A stretch of 64,000 bases of DNA from Oceanirhabdus sp. W0125-5 (GCF_027938815.1 NZ_CP115913.1:1956001-2020000); one strand, 5' to 3'; numbered from the stretch's first letter, positions 8,162 to 19,283 are shown. Translations and numbers: made by a program. The notes: a model not told the origin generated them from the sequence alone.

Positions 8162-9348
8162 TGAAAAATAAAAGTATGGAACTAAAAAATTATTGGATTG
8201 TTGATTGTGATAGAACATTATTTGGTGATGTGCAAATAGTAGATGGAAAAATAGCTAACATAATAGAAAGAAAAGCACAAGGAACTATGGGGGAAGGGGT
8301 TTTAATGCCTGCCTTCATAGATCTCCATGCACACTTTAGAGAGCCTGGATACACATATAAAGAAGATATTGAGAGTGGAAGTGAAGCTGCTGCAAAAGGT
8401 GGGTATACCCATGTAACATTGATGGCAAATACAAACCCAGTATGCGATAATATGGAAGTTCTTAATATAATAAACAATAGAAATAAAGAAATAGGATTAA
8501 TTGATATAAATCAATGTATTGCAGGAACATCTGGTCTAATGGGAGATGATTATTCTCACCTTGAAGGTTTAGATTCTGAAAAAGTAAAATGTATTTCAGA
8601 TGATGGAAAAGGTGTAATGAATGATAAGGTAATGAGAAGTATCCTTAATATATGTAATAAAAAAGAATGGATATTCATGTCTCATGCAGAGGATTCATCA
8701 GCAGATAATATGAGAGATGCAGAGAACAACATGACTGAACGAGATGTTCAAATAGCAAAAGAGGTGGACGGTAGACTTCATATGTGTCATGTAAGTACAA
8801 GAGAGGCTATAGATGTTATTAGAAGTGGGAAGAAAAACGGAGTAAATGTAACCTGTGAGGTTACCCCTCATCACATAATGAATCCTGAAGGAATAAGTGA
8901 TTACAGAGTTAATCCTCCAATTAGAGAAAATCAAGATGTAATGGAGATTATAAAGGGTATAAATGATGGTACGGTTGATGCAATAGCTACTGATCATGCT
9001 CCTCATACATTAGAAGATAAGAAAAATGGAGCGCCAGGTATATCAGGGATAGAATTTGCATTCCCAATATGTTATTCAGAACTTGTGAAAAGTGGAAAGG
9101 TAACATTGAATAAGCTAAGTGAGCTTATGTCATCTAATCCAGCTAAGATACTTAATCTTAAAAAGGGTAAGATTAAAGAGGGATATGATGGGGATATTGC
9201 AATAGTTAATTTAAAGAAAACTCAATTAATTAAAGAGGAAAATATTGTTTCAAGAGGAAAGAACACTCCTCTATTAGGAAGAGAATTTTATGGAGTAATA
9301 GAAGCTACAATTAAAAATGGTGAGTTCATATACAGGAGGGAAAAGTAA
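8161..9348 (+). CDS. pyrC: Dihydroorotase (class I)
   Basis: Cyclises carbamoyl-aspartate to dihydroorotate. 395 residues, long class I form. The metal-binding His pair is in DLHAHFREPG (His56, His58), with a further His in CEVTPHH and the catalytic Asp in ATDHAPH. The start overlaps the pyrI stop by one base, and the stop overlaps the pyrF start by one base, so expression is coupled. An internal ATG five codons in (MELKNYW) is an alternative start. Confidence 0.95.
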   Translation: MKNKSMELKNYWIVDCDRTLFGDVQIVDGKIANIIERKAQGTMGEGVLMPAFIDLHAHFREPGYTYKEDIESGSEAAAKGGYTHVTLMANTNPVCDNMEVLNIINNRNKEIGLIDINQCIAGTSGLMGDDYSHLEGLDSEKVKCISDDGKGVMNDKVMRSILNICNKKEWIFMSHAEDSSADNMRDAENNMTERDVQIAKEVDGRLHMCHVSTREAIDVIRSGKKNGVNVTCEVTPHHIMNPEGISDYRVNPPIRENQDVMEIIKGINDGTVDAIATDHAPHTLEDKKNGAPGISGIEFAFPICYSELVKSGKVTLNKLSELMSSNPAKILNLKKGKIKEGYDGDIAIVNLKKTQLIKEENIVSRGKNTPLLGREFYGVIEATIKNGEFIYRREK

Positions 9349-10211
9349 TGATAATAGATAGATTACATGAAGCGGTTTTGAACAAGGGAAATGTATGTGT
9401 AGGATTAGATACACATTATGACTATATTCCAGAAGGGTTCAAGAAGAAATTCAACTCTCCTGCAGAAGCTATACTAAATTACAACATTTCACTAATAGAT
9501 GCTCTAAAAGATAAGTGTGCAATATTCAAGGTGCAAATATCATACTATGAAGCATTAGGATTAGAGGGATTGAAGGTATATGCAGAAACATTAAAATATA
9601 TAAGAAGCAATGGAATGTTAGCTATCAGTGATATTAAAAGAGGAGATATTGCAAAAACAGCAGCTCAATATGCAAAAGCTCATTTTGAGGGAGATTTCGA
9701 AACAGATTTTATCACTGTAAACCCATACATGGGAATGGATAGTATAGAGCCTTATGAAGAATATCTTAAAAGAGGAGATAAGGGGATTTTCCCACTTATA
9801 AGAACATCTAATAAAGGGGCTAGAGATATTCAATTTGAAAAATTAGAAAATGGAAAAGCGGTATTTGAACACACTGGGGATCAAATCTATGAGCTTGGAA
9901 ATAAATATTTAGGTGCTTGTGGATACAGCTCTATCGGAGGAGTAGTTGGATGTACTCATGAAGAAGAGAGTGAAGCAATAAGAAATAGATACAAGAATAT
10001 GTTCTTCCTTATCCCTGGATATGGGGCACAAGGTGGAGCTGCAACTGTAGTAAATAAATTACTTCACAAAGGAAATGGTGGAGTTGTAAATTCATCAAGA
10101 GGAATTCTCATGGCATACAAGAAGTACGAAAATGGGGAACTTAATCCAATAGAATGTGCTGTAAAAGAAGTTGAAGACATGAGAAAGGTAATTGGTGACT
10201 GGAATGAATAA
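9348..10211 (+). CDS. pyrF: Orotidine 5'-phosphate decarboxylase (long form)
   Basis: Converts OMP to UMP, the last step of the pathway. 287 residues, the longer subfamily rather than the roughly 235-residue form. The catalytic Asp-x-Lys-x-x-Asp cluster is visible as DIKRGD at 95-100, with Lys97 central. The phosphate-binding end GYGAQGG is near 225. The start is ATG with AGGAGG upstream inside the end of pyrC. Confidence 0.95.
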   Translation: MIIDRLHEAVLNKGNVCVGLDTHYDYIPEGFKKKFNSPAEAILNYNISLIDALKDKCAIFKVQISYYEALGLEGLKVYAETLKYIRSNGMLAISDIKRGDIAKTAAQYAKAHFEGDFETDFITVNPYMGMDSIEPYEEYLKRGDKGIFPLIRTSNKGARDIQFEKLENGKAVFEHTGDQIYELGNKYLGACGYSSIGGVVGCTHEEESEAIRNRYKNMFFLIPGYGAQGGAATVVNKLLHKGNGGVVNSSRGILMAYKKYENGELNPIECAVKEVEDMRKVIGDWNE

Positions 10212-10950
10212 CTATAAAAATGCTCTCATAAAAGAGAACAGAAATGTAGTAGATGATATATATCTAATGAAACTTCAAGGTGATTTTAAGGGGAAAAGTG
10301 GACAGTTTTATATGATTAAACCGCAGAAGAACTACACAATGCTTCCAAGACCAATCAGTATACACAGTGTAGAAGAAGATGGGATATCATTTCTATATAT
10401 GGCAAAAGGTAAAGGAACTAAAGAGTTATCAAAGATTTCTGAAGGAGATACTATTGAAATGTTTGGCCCTTTAGGAAATGGATTTGATATAGATGAAATA
10501 GAAAAGATTGAAGGGAAAATTGCTGTAGTAACTGGTGGAATAGGGGTAGCGCCTATAACACAGCTAATTAATGAGTTGAAAGAAAAGAAAATAGATTTAT
10601 TTTGTGGATTTAAGTCTGTGGATTATTCTGTGGAAAATGTGGAAAAAAATGTAAATTCAATAAAGATATCCACAGAAACGGGAGTAAAAGGGGTAAAAGG
10701 TTATATAACAGACCACTTACCTGTTGAAAACTACGACTTAGTTATTACATGTGGACCAGAAATTATGATGAAAAAGGTTATATCAGAGTGTAGAAAAAAC
10801 AAAGTTAAGTCATTAGTTCTTATGGAAAATTACATGGCATGTGGTGTAGGAGCATGTTTAGCCTGTGTTTGTGAAACAAAATGGGGAATAAAAAGAGTTT
10901 GTCAAGAAGGGCCTGTATTTTCTGGAGAGGAGTTGATTTGGCATGAGTAA
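10204..10950 (+). CDS. pyrK: Dihydroorotate dehydrogenase B, electron transfer subunit
   Basis: Carries electrons from PyrD to NAD through FAD and a [2Fe-2S] cluster. 248 residues from ATG 10204. The FAD motif RPISIHS is near residue 46, the NAD-binding GGIGVAP near 115, and the cluster cysteines are Cys213, Cys218, Cys221 and Cys233. The start overlaps pyrF by eight bases; GTG 10195 and TTG 10192 are in-frame alternatives, and no strong ribosome site decides between them. It overlaps pyrD by eight bases. Confidence 0.93.
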   Translation: MNNYKNALIKENRNVVDDIYLMKLQGDFKGKSGQFYMIKPQKNYTMLPRPISIHSVEEDGISFLYMAKGKGTKELSKISEGDTIEMFGPLGNGFDIDEIEKIEGKIAVVTGGIGVAPITQLINELKEKKIDLFCGFKSVDYSVENVEKNVNSIKISTETGVKGVKGYITDHLPVENYDLVITCGPEIMMKKVISECRKNKVKSLVLMENYMACGVGACLACVCETKWGIKRVCQEGPVFSGEELIWHE

Positions 10951-11851
10951 AGTAGATCTTACTTGTAGAATCGCTGGTATTGAAATGAAAAACCCTGTTA
11001 TTACATCATCTGGAACCTTTGGTTTTGGAAAAGATTATGCACAGTTTTATGATGTTGATAGACTAGGGGCAATAACATCAAAGGGATTAACTATAAATGA
11101 AAAGCTAGGAAATGAAGGAAGAAGAGTTTATGAGGTTGAAGGTGGTTTAATAAACAGTATCGGACTTCAGAATCCAGGAATAGATACATTCATGGAAAAA
11201 TACGAAGAATATTGTGGTGGAATTAATACAACAATAATCGCTAACCTAGGTGGAAACACACTTGAACAATATATTGAAGGGGCAGTGAGATTAAGTGAAA
11301 GTGATGTAGATATGATAGAGCTTAATATATCATGTCCTAATGTTAAAGAAGGTGGGATGGCCTTCGGAATAAAAAGCGCAGATGCTTACAAGGTTGTAAA
11401 AGAGGTTAAAGCTGTATGTAAGAAGCCTATGATTGTAAAATTATCTCCTAATGCAGAGGATATTGTGGATATGGCTGTAACATGTGAAAAAGCAGGTGCT
11501 GATGCAATATCATTAGTAAATACTTTTAAAGCAATGGGAATTGATATATATAATAGGAAGACAATTTTTAAAAATGTATATGCAGGACTATCAGGAGCTG
11601 CTATAAAACCTATAGCCTTAAGGATGGTACATGAGGTATGCAAAAATGTAAACATACCTGTAATTGGCATGGGCGGAATATGCACATGGGAAGATGCAAT
11701 AGAGTTTATAATGGCAGGGGCAGAGGCAATATCAGTGGGAAGTGCGAATTTTTACAATCCATGTGCCCCAATAGAGATATTAGAAGGAATTGAAAAATTC
11801 ATGATTGAACAGAATATTAAGAGTTTAGATGAAATAAGAGGAATCATATAG
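10943..11851 (+). CDS. pyrD: Dihydroorotate dehydrogenase B, catalytic subunit (class 1B)
   Basis: Oxidises dihydroorotate to orotate with FMN; forms a heterotetramer with PyrK. 302 residues. The active-site loop NISCPN has Cys131, the base of class 1 enzymes; the FMN-binding GMGGI is near 245. Adjacent pyrK confirms the NAD-linked 1B type, fitting an anaerobe. Confidence 0.96.
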   Translation: MSKVDLTCRIAGIEMKNPVITSSGTFGFGKDYAQFYDVDRLGAITSKGLTINEKLGNEGRRVYEVEGGLINSIGLQNPGIDTFMEKYEEYCGGINTTIIANLGGNTLEQYIEGAVRLSESDVDMIELNISCPNVKEGGMAFGIKSADAYKVVKEVKAVCKKPMIVKLSPNAEDIVDMAVTCEKAGADAISLVNTFKAMGIDIYNRKTIFKNVYAGLSGAAIKPIALRMVHEVCKNVNIPVIGMGGICTWEDAIEFIMAGAEAISVGSANFYNPCAPIEILEGIEKFMIEQNIKSLDEIRGII

Positions 11852-11884
11852 AATAGAAACAATACAATATGGAGGGTTAATAAT

Positions 11885-12457
11885 ATGAGTAGAGTATTTG
11901 AAATAATGAGAGAGTGTGGAGCACTTTTAACAGGACATTTTTTATTATCATCAGGAAGACACAGCGGACAATATTGCCAATGTGCAAAATTATTTATAAA
12001 TACAGAGATGGGTGCAGAGGTTATGGCTGTTGTAGCTAAAAAGATTAAAGATAGAAATGTACATGTTGATAAGATTGTAGGACCTGCTATGGGAGGAATA
12101 TTACCTGCATACGAACTTGCTAGCCAATTAGGTAAGCCAAATGTGTTTACTGAGAGAGTTGACGGAAAAATGGCATTAAGAAGAGGATTCACAATTGAAA
12201 AAGGTGAGAAGGTTTTAATAGTAGAAGATGTTGTTACAACTGGTAAGTCATCATTAGAAACAGCAGAGGTTATTAGAGAACTAGGTGGAGAAGTTATAGG
12301 AATTGCATGTGTAATTGACAGAAAGAGCAGTAACTTAGATCTTCCAATCTACAGTGCAGAAGAAATTAACATTGAAAGTTATGATGCTGAAGAGTGCCCA
12401 ATATGTAAAGAAGGTAAAATTGAGATTGTTAAACCAGGAAGCAGAAAAATAAAATAA
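11885..12457 (+). CDS. pyrE: Orotate phosphoribosyltransferase
   Basis: Makes OMP from orotate and PRPP. 190 residues. The PRPP-binding motif VLIVEDVVTTGKSS lies at 110-123. A C-terminal Cys-x-x-Cys pair (CPIC near 175) is extra to the core fold. The start is ATG with GGAGGG upstream; it is the last gene of the operon, and a strong terminator follows. Confidence 0.95.
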   Translation: MSRVFEIMRECGALLTGHFLLSSGRHSGQYCQCAKLFINTEMGAEVMAVVAKKIKDRNVHVDKIVGPAMGGILPAYELASQLGKPNVFTERVDGKMALRRGFTIEKGEKVLIVEDVVTTGKSSLETAEVIRELGGEVIGIACVIDRKSSNLDLPIYSAEEINIESYDAEECPICKEGKIEIVKPGSRKIK

Positions 12458-12482
12458 AAAAACTGTTATATATATATATATT

Positions 12483-12519
12483 AAAAGAGGTATGCTTTTA
12501 TTAAAGGCATACCTCTTTT
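12483..12519 (+). terminator. Terminator of the pyr operon
   Basis: A 13-bp perfect stem (AAAAGAGGTATGC with GCATACCTCTTTT) with a ten-base loop, 26 bases after pyrE. Confidence 0.88.
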
Positions 12520-12695
12520 AATAATACAATCAATTAGAAAAAAAGTATAAAAAGAAAATATTACCAAAAATTATTGCATTATTATAGTAGTGATTGGTGA
12601 AAAAAAAGGAAAAAGGGTTATAAATTAAAGTAATTATGAGTTATAATAAATAGGAGAGCATGTAAATTACAAATGAATTTAAAGGAGGCGATTAG

Positions 12696-13613
12696 GTGGC
12701 TAAACCAAGTATATTCAGTGAAAACTATGGTGGTAACATGAAAAAGAGAAGAAGAAAAAGAATTATTTTATTTCTTATAATTTTTGTTGCTGTAGGAAGT
12801 GTTTTATTTTTATCTTTTAATGATAAGAACATAGATAATATTAGAGCAGGTATAAAGAATTTTGCCATCTTTAAAGAGAGAGAGAATGATAATAAGGTAG
12901 CAGAAAAAAATGAAGAGAATATTAAAGAGAATAATATAAAGGAAGAAAATACTCAAAAGAATGATGCTGAAAAAGTAAAGGCAGATGAAATTATTGATGA
13001 TACGGAAAAGAAAGTAGATATTGAAGAAGATATAAAAGAAGATGAAGCAATTAAGAAGGGTAATGATGAAAAAGAAAATAACGAGTTAAAATCTGAATAT
13101 ATTGGACTTGGAAGAGAAATGATGATAACTCTTAACTATAAAATCCTCAATGGAAAAAAAGAATTTATATCCATTGATCAAGAACAAGAAATTGAATCTG
13201 ATATTTTAGGAAATATGGCTGTAATTAACATAACCAAATCACAAAATACATATTTAATTAAAGAAGATTTTACAGCTGTAGACATAACAAAGCCTGATTA
13301 TATATCTACAAAGAAAAAAACTTTCACAAAAGAATATGTTCTTGGCAATTATGAAGATTATGTTTGGTGCAAGTCACCAAAGTTCGTAGATGAAAATACA
13401 ATAGTTTATGTAAGCGGTCTGCCTTGGATAAACTCCAAGAAAAATTTATATATATGGACATACAAAATCAACGAGGGCATATATACTTTTATTAACAATA
13501 GCAAGTTAAGCGGAAAAGAGATAATTATTGGTGAAAGAGATAATAATTTGATTAAAATTCAAGTTGCTGGAAAAGATTATAAGGTAGATAAAAATGGTAT
13601 TATAAAAAAATAA
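12696..13613 (+). CDS. Unknown membrane-anchored protein with charged stalk
   Basis: I do not recognise this gene. 305 residues starting at GTG, which is supported by GGAGG seven bases upstream. A basic N-terminus (KKRRRKR near 16-22) leads into one membrane helix (about 23-43). A Lys/Glu/Asn-rich, probably extended or coiled stalk (about 55-135) precedes a C-terminal soluble domain (about 140-305) of beta-rich look with Trp residues. Topology is probably N-in, with the domain outside. It stands alone between the pyr terminator and the tig promoter. Confidence 0.6.
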   Translation: MAKPSIFSENYGGNMKKRRRKRIILFLIIFVAVGSVLFLSFNDKNIDNIRAGIKNFAIFKERENDNKVAEKNEENIKENNIKEENTQKNDAEKVKADEIIDDTEKKVDIEEDIKEDEAIKKGNDEKENNELKSEYIGLGREMMITLNYKILNGKKEFISIDQEQEIESDILGNMAVINITKSQNTYLIKEDFTAVDITKPDYISTKKKTFTKEYVLGNYEDYVWCKSPKFVDENTIVYVSGLPWINSKKNLYIWTYKINEGIYTFINNSKLSGKEIIIGERDNNLIKIQVAGKDYKVDKNGIIKK

Positions 13614-13695
13614 TGAAATTTAAGTTAAAGCTAAGTAAAATTTTTAAAAATTTTCCCCTAAAGTATTGTTTCAAGGGGGAGTATATGTAATAATA

Positions 13696-13724
13696 TTGTA
13701 ATGCAGTATTCATTATGATATAAT
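13696..13724 (+). promoter_or_regulatory. Sigma-A-type promoter of tig
   Basis: TTGTAA, a 17-base spacer and a perfect TATAAT, about 80 bases upstream of the tig start. The 190-bp gap before tig holds no gene. Confidence 0.65.
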
Positions 13725-13804
13725 GTTTTAGGTTACAATTATGTTGAGGCTATACAATCAGGCTGATACATTTACGAGATAGAAATTTTAGGAGGAATGA
13801 AATA

Positions 13805-15097
13805 ATGAACGTTAAAGTTGAAAAGTTAGAAAATAACGTTGTTAAATTAGAGATTTCGGTTGATTCAGCGAAATTTAATGAAGGAATTAAGAAAGCTTAT
13901 AAGAAGAATGCTAAGCAGTTCAATATACCTGGATTCAGAAAAGGAAAAGCACCAATGAACGTTATCAAGAAGTTCTACGGAGAAGGTGTTTTCTTTGAAG
14001 ATGCTATAAACTTCTGTTGTGATGAAACATATCCAGCAGCTGTTGAAGAAGCAGGAATTACTCCAGTAGACTATCCAAAGATTGATGTAGTTGAAATTGG
14101 AGAAGGTAAAGATTTTATCTATACTGCTGAGGTTGTAGTAACTCCAGAAGTTAAATTAGGTGAATACAAAGGAATTGAAGCAGAAAAGAATACTTATGAA
14201 GTAACTGAAGAAGAAATCGAAGGAAACTTAAAAGCTAAAGCTGAGCAGAATGCTAGAACAGTTGAGAAGAACGATGGTGAAGTTGTAGATGGAGACATCG
14301 TAACAATCGATTTCAAAGGTTCTGTTGATGGAGTAGAATTTGAAGGTGGAACAGCTGAAGATTACGAATTAACAATCGGATCTAAGTCTTTCATCGATAA
14401 TTTTGAAGAGCAATTAATCGGAGCTAAAGTTGGAGAAGAGAAAGAAGTTAATGTTACTTTCCCTGAAAACTACGGAAGAGACGATTTAAACAACAAACCT
14501 GCTAAATTCGAAGTAAAAATCAAAGCTATCAAAGCTAAAGAATTACCTGAAATAGATGATGAGTTCATCAAAGACGTTTCAGAATTCGATACAGTTGAAG
14601 AATATAAGAATGACTTAAGAGCAAAATTAGAGAAATCTAACACTGCAAGAGCTGAAAGAGAATTTGAAGAAGCTTTACTTGAAAAAGTAATTGCAAATGC
14701 AGAAATTGATATCCCAGAAGTAATGATCGAAAGAGAAATTGACCACATGGTTAAAGATCTTGAAATGAGATTACAATATCAAGGATTAGATTTAGAAACT
14801 TACTACAAGTACACTAATAACACTGCTGAAAAAGTAAGAGAAATGATGAAAGAAAATGCTGAGAAGAAAGTTATGTCAAGCTTAGTATTAAGTGAAATAG
14901 CTAAAGTTGAGAACATAGAGGTTAGCGAAGAAGAAGCTAAAGAAAAAGCTTTAGAGATTGCTAAGCAATATGGTGGTGAAAAAGCAGAAGAAACTGCTGA
15001 GTTAATCATCAAAACTCAAGGCGCTATGTTAAATGATGAATTAAAATCTGAAAAAGTTGTTAAATTAATAGTTGATAATAGTAAAGTTACTGCATAA
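13805..15097 (+). CDS. tig: Trigger factor (ribosome-bound chaperone and prolyl isomerase)
   Basis: Binds nascent chains at the ribosome exit. 430 residues, full length. The ribosome-docking signature GFRKGKAP is at 43-50; an FKBP-type isomerase domain spans about 155-245 ([20 protein letters not shown]); the helical C-terminal chaperone domain follows. The start is ATG with AGGAGG upstream. Its own promoter and terminator suggest an independent unit just before clpP and clpX, a common Firmicute order. Confidence 0.97.
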   Translation: MNVKVEKLENNVVKLEISVDSAKFNEGIKKAYKKNAKQFNIPGFRKGKAPMNVIKKFYGEGVFFEDAINFCCDETYPAAVEEAGITPVDYPKIDVVEIGEGKDFIYTAEVVVTPEVKLGEYKGIEAEKNTYEVTEEEIEGNLKAKAEQNARTVEKNDGEVVDGDIVTIDFKGSVDGVEFEGGTAEDYELTIGSKSFIDNFEEQLIGAKVGEEKEVNVTFPENYGRDDLNNKPAKFEVKIKAIKAKELPEIDDEFIKDVSEFDTVEEYKNDLRAKLEKSNTARAEREFEEALLEKVIANAEIDIPEVMIEREIDHMVKDLEMRLQYQGLDLETYYKYTNNTAEKVREMMKENAEKKVMSSLVLSEIAKVENIEVSEEEAKEKALEIAKQYGGEKAEETAELIIKTQGAMLNDELKSEKVVKLIVDNSKVTA

Positions 15098-15109
15098 TAT
15101 ATAACAAGT

Positions 15110-15140
15110 AAAATTGCCAGAGATAATCTGGCAATTTTCA
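15110..15140 (+). terminator. Terminator after tig
   Basis: A 12-bp stem (AAAATTGCCAGA with TCTGGCAATTTT) around ATAAT. Its presence also argues that clpP starts downstream at 15264. Confidence 0.85.
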
Positions 15141-15263
15141 AATAATAATCTTTGGAATATTCAGAAAATATTAAAATTAATATTTCTGATTAGTCTTTTA
15201 AATGTTAGGAAAGAATTAAAGTATAACTTATTTAAGTATTACCTATTTAAAGGAGGGAATTAT

Positions 15264-15848
15264 ATGGCTTATGTACCAATGGTTGTTGAGCAATCTAACA
15301 GAGGAGAAAGATCATACGATATATACTCAAGATTACTTAAAGATAGAATAGTTTTCTTAGGTGGAGAAGTTAATGATGTAACAGCGAATTTAGTAGTAGC
15401 ACAATTACTTTTCTTAGAAGCAGATGATCCAGATAAGGATATATATCTTTACATAAATAGTCCTGGTGGTTCTATTACAGCAGGAATGGCTATTTATGAT
15501 ACTATGCAATATATTAAGCCAGATGTATCTACAATCTGTGTAGGTTTAGCGGCTTCTATGGGAGCATTCTTATTAGCTGCAGGTGAAAAAGGAAAAAGAT
15601 TTGCACTGCCTAATAGTGAAATAATGATACACCAACCTTTAGGAGGATTCCAAGGTCAAGCAACTGATATAGATATTCATGCAAAAAGAATATTAAGAAC
15701 AAAAGAAAAGCTAAACCAAATACTTAGTGAAAGAACAGGGCAACCTTTATCAAAAATTGAAATAGATGTTGAGAGAGATTATTTCATGTCTGGTGATGAG
15801 TCAAAAGAATACGGATTAGTAGATGAAGTAATTACTAAAAAGAAATAA
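15264..15848 (+). CDS. clpP: ATP-dependent Clp protease proteolytic subunit
   Basis: Serine protease that forms the tetradecameric chamber. 194 residues. The catalytic triad is visible: Ser98 in GLAASMGAF, His123 in MIHQPLGG and Asp172 in ERDYFMS. The start is ATG 15264 with AGGAGGG just upstream; an in-frame ATG 150 bases earlier would run through the tig terminator and is not credible. clpX follows after 16 bases, so the protease and its unfoldase are co-transcribed. No CtsR-like box was noticed. Confidence 0.97.
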   Translation: MAYVPMVVEQSNRGERSYDIYSRLLKDRIVFLGGEVNDVTANLVVAQLLFLEADDPDKDIYLYINSPGGSITAGMAIYDTMQYIKPDVSTICVGLAASMGAFLLAAGEKGKRFALPNSEIMIHQPLGGFQGQATDIDIHAKRILRTKEKLNQILSERTGQPLSKIEIDVERDYFMSGDESKEYGLVDEVITKKK

Positions 15849-15864
15849 CCTGTGAGGTGTAAAA

Positions 15865-17157
15865 ATGCCAAAATATGATGAAAAGAAACAGTTAAAATGT
15901 TCCTTTTGTGGCAAGAATCAAGATGTTGTAAGAAGATTGATTGCTGGTCCAGGAGCATATATATGTGATGAATGTATTGAGTTATGCTCTGAAATCATTG
16001 CTGATGACTTTGACGAGAATGTTGATGTTCAAATGGAGAGTTTACCAAAACCAATTGAAATTAAGAAATATTTAGATCAATATATCGTTGGGCAAGAGAA
16101 CGCTAAAAAAGCATTATCAGTGGCTGTTTACAATCACTATAAGAGAATAAATTCTAAAGTGAATGTTGATGATATTGATTTGCAGAAGAGTAATGTTCTT
16201 CTAGTAGGTCCTACAGGATGTGGTAAGACTTATTTAGCACAAACATTGGCAAAGATGTTAAATGTACCATTTGCTATAGCAGATGCGACTACATTAACAG
16301 AAGCAGGGTATGTTGGTGAAGATGTTGAGAATATTCTATTAAAGCTAATACAGAATGCTGATTATGATATTGAAAGAGCTGAAAGAGGAATTATCTATAT
16401 AGATGAAATTGATAAGATTGCAAGAAAATCAGAAAATCCTTCAATCACAAGAGATGTATCAGGTGAAGGTGTTCAGCAGGCACTTCTTAAGATATTAGAG
16501 GGAACTGTTGCATCTGTACCGCCACAAGGTGGTAGAAAACATCCTCATCAAGAGTTTATACAAATAAACACTGCTAACATCTTATTTATTTGTGGTGGGG
16601 CATTTGATGGTGTTGATAAGATAATTCAAAAGAGAACAAGAGAATCAATAATGGGATTCGGTGCTAAAATTCAATCAAAAGAAGAAAAAGATGTTGGAAA
16701 ACTTCTTGAGAATTTAATGCCTGAAGATCTATTAAAGTTTGGATTAATTCCAGAGTTTGTTGGTAGATTACCAATGCTAGTGACTCTTGCAAGTCTTGAT
16801 GAAGAGGCTTTAGTAAGAATCTTAAGTGAACCAAAGAATTCTCTAGTTAAACAATATCAGAAGCTTTTTGAGATGGATGATGTTACACTTGAGTTTGCTG
16901 ATGAAGCCTTGAGTGAAATTGCAAAAAAAGCAATCTCTAGAAATACTGGTGCAAGGGGCTTAAGATCTATCATAGAGGATTCTATGAGAGATATTATGTT
17001 TGAGGTTCCTTCAAAAGAAGAAGTATACAAGGTTCTTATTAATAAAGAAACTATAGAAACTAAGAAACCTGAACTATTCTTTGTAGAAGAAGGAAAGCGT
17101 AAACCTTTAAAGAAAGTTAAAAAGAAAAAAGAATTAAAAGGGCCGGAAACGGCGTAA
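15865..17157 (+). CDS. clpX: ATP-dependent Clp protease unfoldase ClpX
   Basis: AAA+ unfoldase that feeds ClpP. 430 residues. The N-terminal C4 zinc domain has Cys12, Cys15, Cys34 and Cys37. Walker A GPTGCGKT is at 115-122, Walker B IIYIDEID is near 176-183, and the GFG segment near 267 fits the ClpP-docking loop. The ribosome site is a weak GTGAGGTG. A strong terminator follows directly. Confidence 0.97.
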   Translation: MPKYDEKKQLKCSFCGKNQDVVRRLIAGPGAYICDECIELCSEIIADDFDENVDVQMESLPKPIEIKKYLDQYIVGQENAKKALSVAVYNHYKRINSKVNVDDIDLQKSNVLLVGPTGCGKTYLAQTLAKMLNVPFAIADATTLTEAGYVGEDVENILLKLIQNADYDIERAERGIIYIDEIDKIARKSENPSITRDVSGEGVQQALLKILEGTVASVPPQGGRKHPHQEFIQINTANILFICGGAFDGVDKIIQKRTRESIMGFGAKIQSKEEKDVGKLLENLMPEDLLKFGLIPEFVGRLPMLVTLASLDEEALVRILSEPKNSLVKQYQKLFEMDDVTLEFADEALSEIAKKAISRNTGARGLRSIIEDSMRDIMFEVPSKEEVYKVLINKETIETKKPELFFVEEGKRKPLKKVKKKKELKGPETA

Positions 17158-17160
17158 ACA

Positions 17161-17189
17161 AAAGCGTTGCTTAAAGCAACGCTTTTTTT
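17161..17189 (+). terminator. Terminator after clpX
   Basis: A ten-base stem (AAAGCGTTGC with GCAACGCTTT) and a T-run, three bases after the stop codon. Confidence 0.9.
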
Positions 17190-17437
17190 AATGGATAATG
17201 GATAATGTAGAATGGAGAATGATGGATGTTTCTGCTCTGTGAGCAGAAACTACATCTTATTGGTAATGAAACAATAGATGTTTACCCCTTTCTCTTTAGG
17301 TGAAACCTTGTACGTTAAATACAATATTTTATCTGAAGATAAAATGAGTAAAAACATCTTGGCCTAAAGAACAATAAAATGTAGCTTCTGACCTTAGTCA
17401 GAAGCATCCTGCATTCTCCATTCTCAATTCTCCATTT
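17190..17437 (+). repeat. Palindromic intergenic element, copy 1
   Basis: About 248 bases. The outer arms are complementary (GGAGAATG-type left, CATTCTCC-type right). Inside are hairpins TTTCTGCTC/GAGCAGAAA (left), ATTTTATC/GATAAAAT (centre) and GCTTCTGAC/GTCAGAAGC (right). One central hairpin that other copies keep is degraded here. It belongs to a family with copies at 25869, 35889, 36961, 38438 (partial), 39732 and 40787. It fills most of the gap between clpX and lonB; the remaining bases before lonB show no clear signal. Confidence 0.8.
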
Positions 17438-17561
17438 GTTTTAAACGGTTTTTGTTAAAAAACGCATTAACATTTTTTTGTTTTTCTAGAATATAACAAT
17501 CCCCTTCTGTTAATAATAAAAGGTAGGAATAAATAAAAAATTATACTATAGGGGGAAAAAA

Positions 17562-19274
17562 ATGACAACCAATGTACTTATGATTATTCAGATGTTTTTT
17601 ACGGTAATTATTGGACTATATTTTTTTAATGCGTTGAAGACACAAAAGATAAATAAATCAACACAGACTAGAGATACAAGCAAAGAAATGGAAAACTTGA
17701 GAAGAATGAGAGCTATTAGGTTAAGTGTACCTCTTACTGAAAAGAGCAGACCTAAAAAGTTTGATGAAATAATAGGTCAATCTTCAGGGATTGAAGCATT
17801 AAAGGCTGCAATATGCGGACCTAATCCTCAGCATGTTATAATTTATGGACCACCAGGTGTTGGTAAGACTGCAGCTGCTAGATTGGTTTTGGAATATGCA
17901 AAAACAAAAAAACATTCTCCTTTTAGACAAGATTCAAAGTTTATTGAGATTGATGCAACAACAATAAGGTTTGATGATAGAGGTATAGCAGATCCATTAA
18001 TCGGTTCTGTACATGATCCTATATATCAGGGAGCAGGACCTCTTGGAAGTGCAGGAGTACCTCAACCAAAACCAGGTGCAGTAACAAAAGCCCATGGTGG
18101 AGTGCTGTTTATGGATGAAATTGGAGAACTTCACCCTATAGAAATGAATAAACTTTTGAAGGTAATGGAAGATAGAAAGGTATTTTTAGATAGTGCATAC
18201 TATAATTCCAATAGTTCTATGAATTATCCACAATATATTAGAGAAGTTTTTGAAAATGGATTGCCTGCAGACTTTAGACTTATTGGGGCAACTACTAGAA
18301 GACCAGAAGAGATTAATCCTGCTATAAGATCAAGAGCTGTAGAAGTATTTTTTAGAGGATTATTAGCAGAAGAGACAGAATTGATAGCTAAAAATGCTGT
18401 TATGAAGATGGGAATGGAAATGGATGAAGAAATACCTTCAATGGTAGGAAAGTACACAACAAATGGTAGAGAAGCAGTAAATTTAGTACAATTAGCATGT
18501 GGAATTGCCATAAATCATGAGAGAAATAAGGTTCTTGTGGAAGATTTAGAATGGGTAATTGAGAATGGACATTTTACACCAAGACCTGAAGTTAAAATTA
18601 ATAATAAACCACAGATTGGATTTGTAAATGGATTAGCTGTATTTGGAGCTAATATGGGAACTTTAATGGAGATTGAAGCAACTGCTATGAAAGCTCGAAA
18701 TGGTGATGGAAAAATAAATATTACAGGTGTGGTTGAGCAAGAAGAGATTACCTCACAAAATAGAAAACTTATAAGAAAAAGTAATGCTAGGTGTTCAGTA
18801 GAAAATGTAATGACAGTTATAAAGAATGTTTATAATATACCATGTCATGATTTTGACATTCATGTGAATTTTCCAGGTGGAGGACCAGTGGATGGACCAT
18901 CAGCAGGGGTTAGCATGACAACTGCGATATTCAGTGCCATAAAAAATATACCTGTATCAAATAAGGTGGCTATGACAGGTGAGGTATCAATACATGGAAG
19001 AGTAAAACCTATTGGAGGTGTTACAGCAAAGATTAAAGCTGCAATAAAAGCAGGAGTTGAGACTGTAATAATACCAAAGGATAATTGGCAAAATAATTTT
19101 GAGAATTTTAAAGAAATTAAAATTATTCCAGTGAGTAATATAAATGAAGTTATTGAAGCGGCTCTTATTAAATCAATAGAGGCACCATCTATTGAAGAGA
19201 ATGGTATAATCACATCGGAATATGGAATAATAAGCGCACAGAGCAAAGAATGTAGTGAAACTGTGGAAAATTAA
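17562..19274 (+). CDS. lonB: LonB-type membrane-anchored ATP-dependent protease
   Basis: 570 residues. An N-terminal membrane helix (about 5-24) is followed by an AAA+ domain with Walker A GPPGVGKT at 96-103 and Walker B VLFMDEIGEL near 181-190. The C-terminal Lon protease domain has the dyad Ser447 (GPSAGVSM) and Lys490. The usual LonA N-terminal substrate domain is absent. In Bacillus subtilis the LonB form is forespore-specific; whether that holds here is not shown. It has its own start with GGGGG upstream and lies directly before lon. Confidence 0.92.
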   Translation: MTTNVLMIIQMFFTVIIGLYFFNALKTQKINKSTQTRDTSKEMENLRRMRAIRLSVPLTEKSRPKKFDEIIGQSSGIEALKAAICGPNPQHVIIYGPPGVGKTAAARLVLEYAKTKKHSPFRQDSKFIEIDATTIRFDDRGIADPLIGSVHDPIYQGAGPLGSAGVPQPKPGAVTKAHGGVLFMDEIGELHPIEMNKLLKVMEDRKVFLDSAYYNSNSSMNYPQYIREVFENGLPADFRLIGATTRRPEEINPAIRSRAVEVFFRGLLAEETELIAKNAVMKMGMEMDEEIPSMVGKYTTNGREAVNLVQLACGIAINHERNKVLVEDLEWVIENGHFTPRPEVKINNKPQIGFVNGLAVFGANMGTLMEIEATAMKARNGDGKINITGVVEQEEITSQNRKLIRKSNARCSVENVMTVIKNVYNIPCHDFDIHVNFPGGGPVDGPSAGVSMTTAIFSAIKNIPVSNKVAMTGEVSIHGRVKPIGGVTAKIKAAIKAGVETVIIPKDNWQNNFENFKEIKIIPVSNINEVIEAALIKSIEAPSIEENGIITSEYGIISAQSKECSETVEN

Positions 19275-19283
19275 GTTGAATAA

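Noticed and set aside
12467..12482. TATATA run after pyrE
   Set aside because: Simple low-complexity sequence next to the terminator; no further structure.
13650..13680. TCCCCT/AGGGGGA hairpin as a terminator of the 12696 gene
   Set aside because: The stem is short and has no T-run after it; too weak to list as a feature.
15114..15263. 50-codon N-terminal extension of ClpP
   Set aside because: It would run through the tig terminator; AGGAGGG sits just before ATG 15264, and the protein from there has the normal length.
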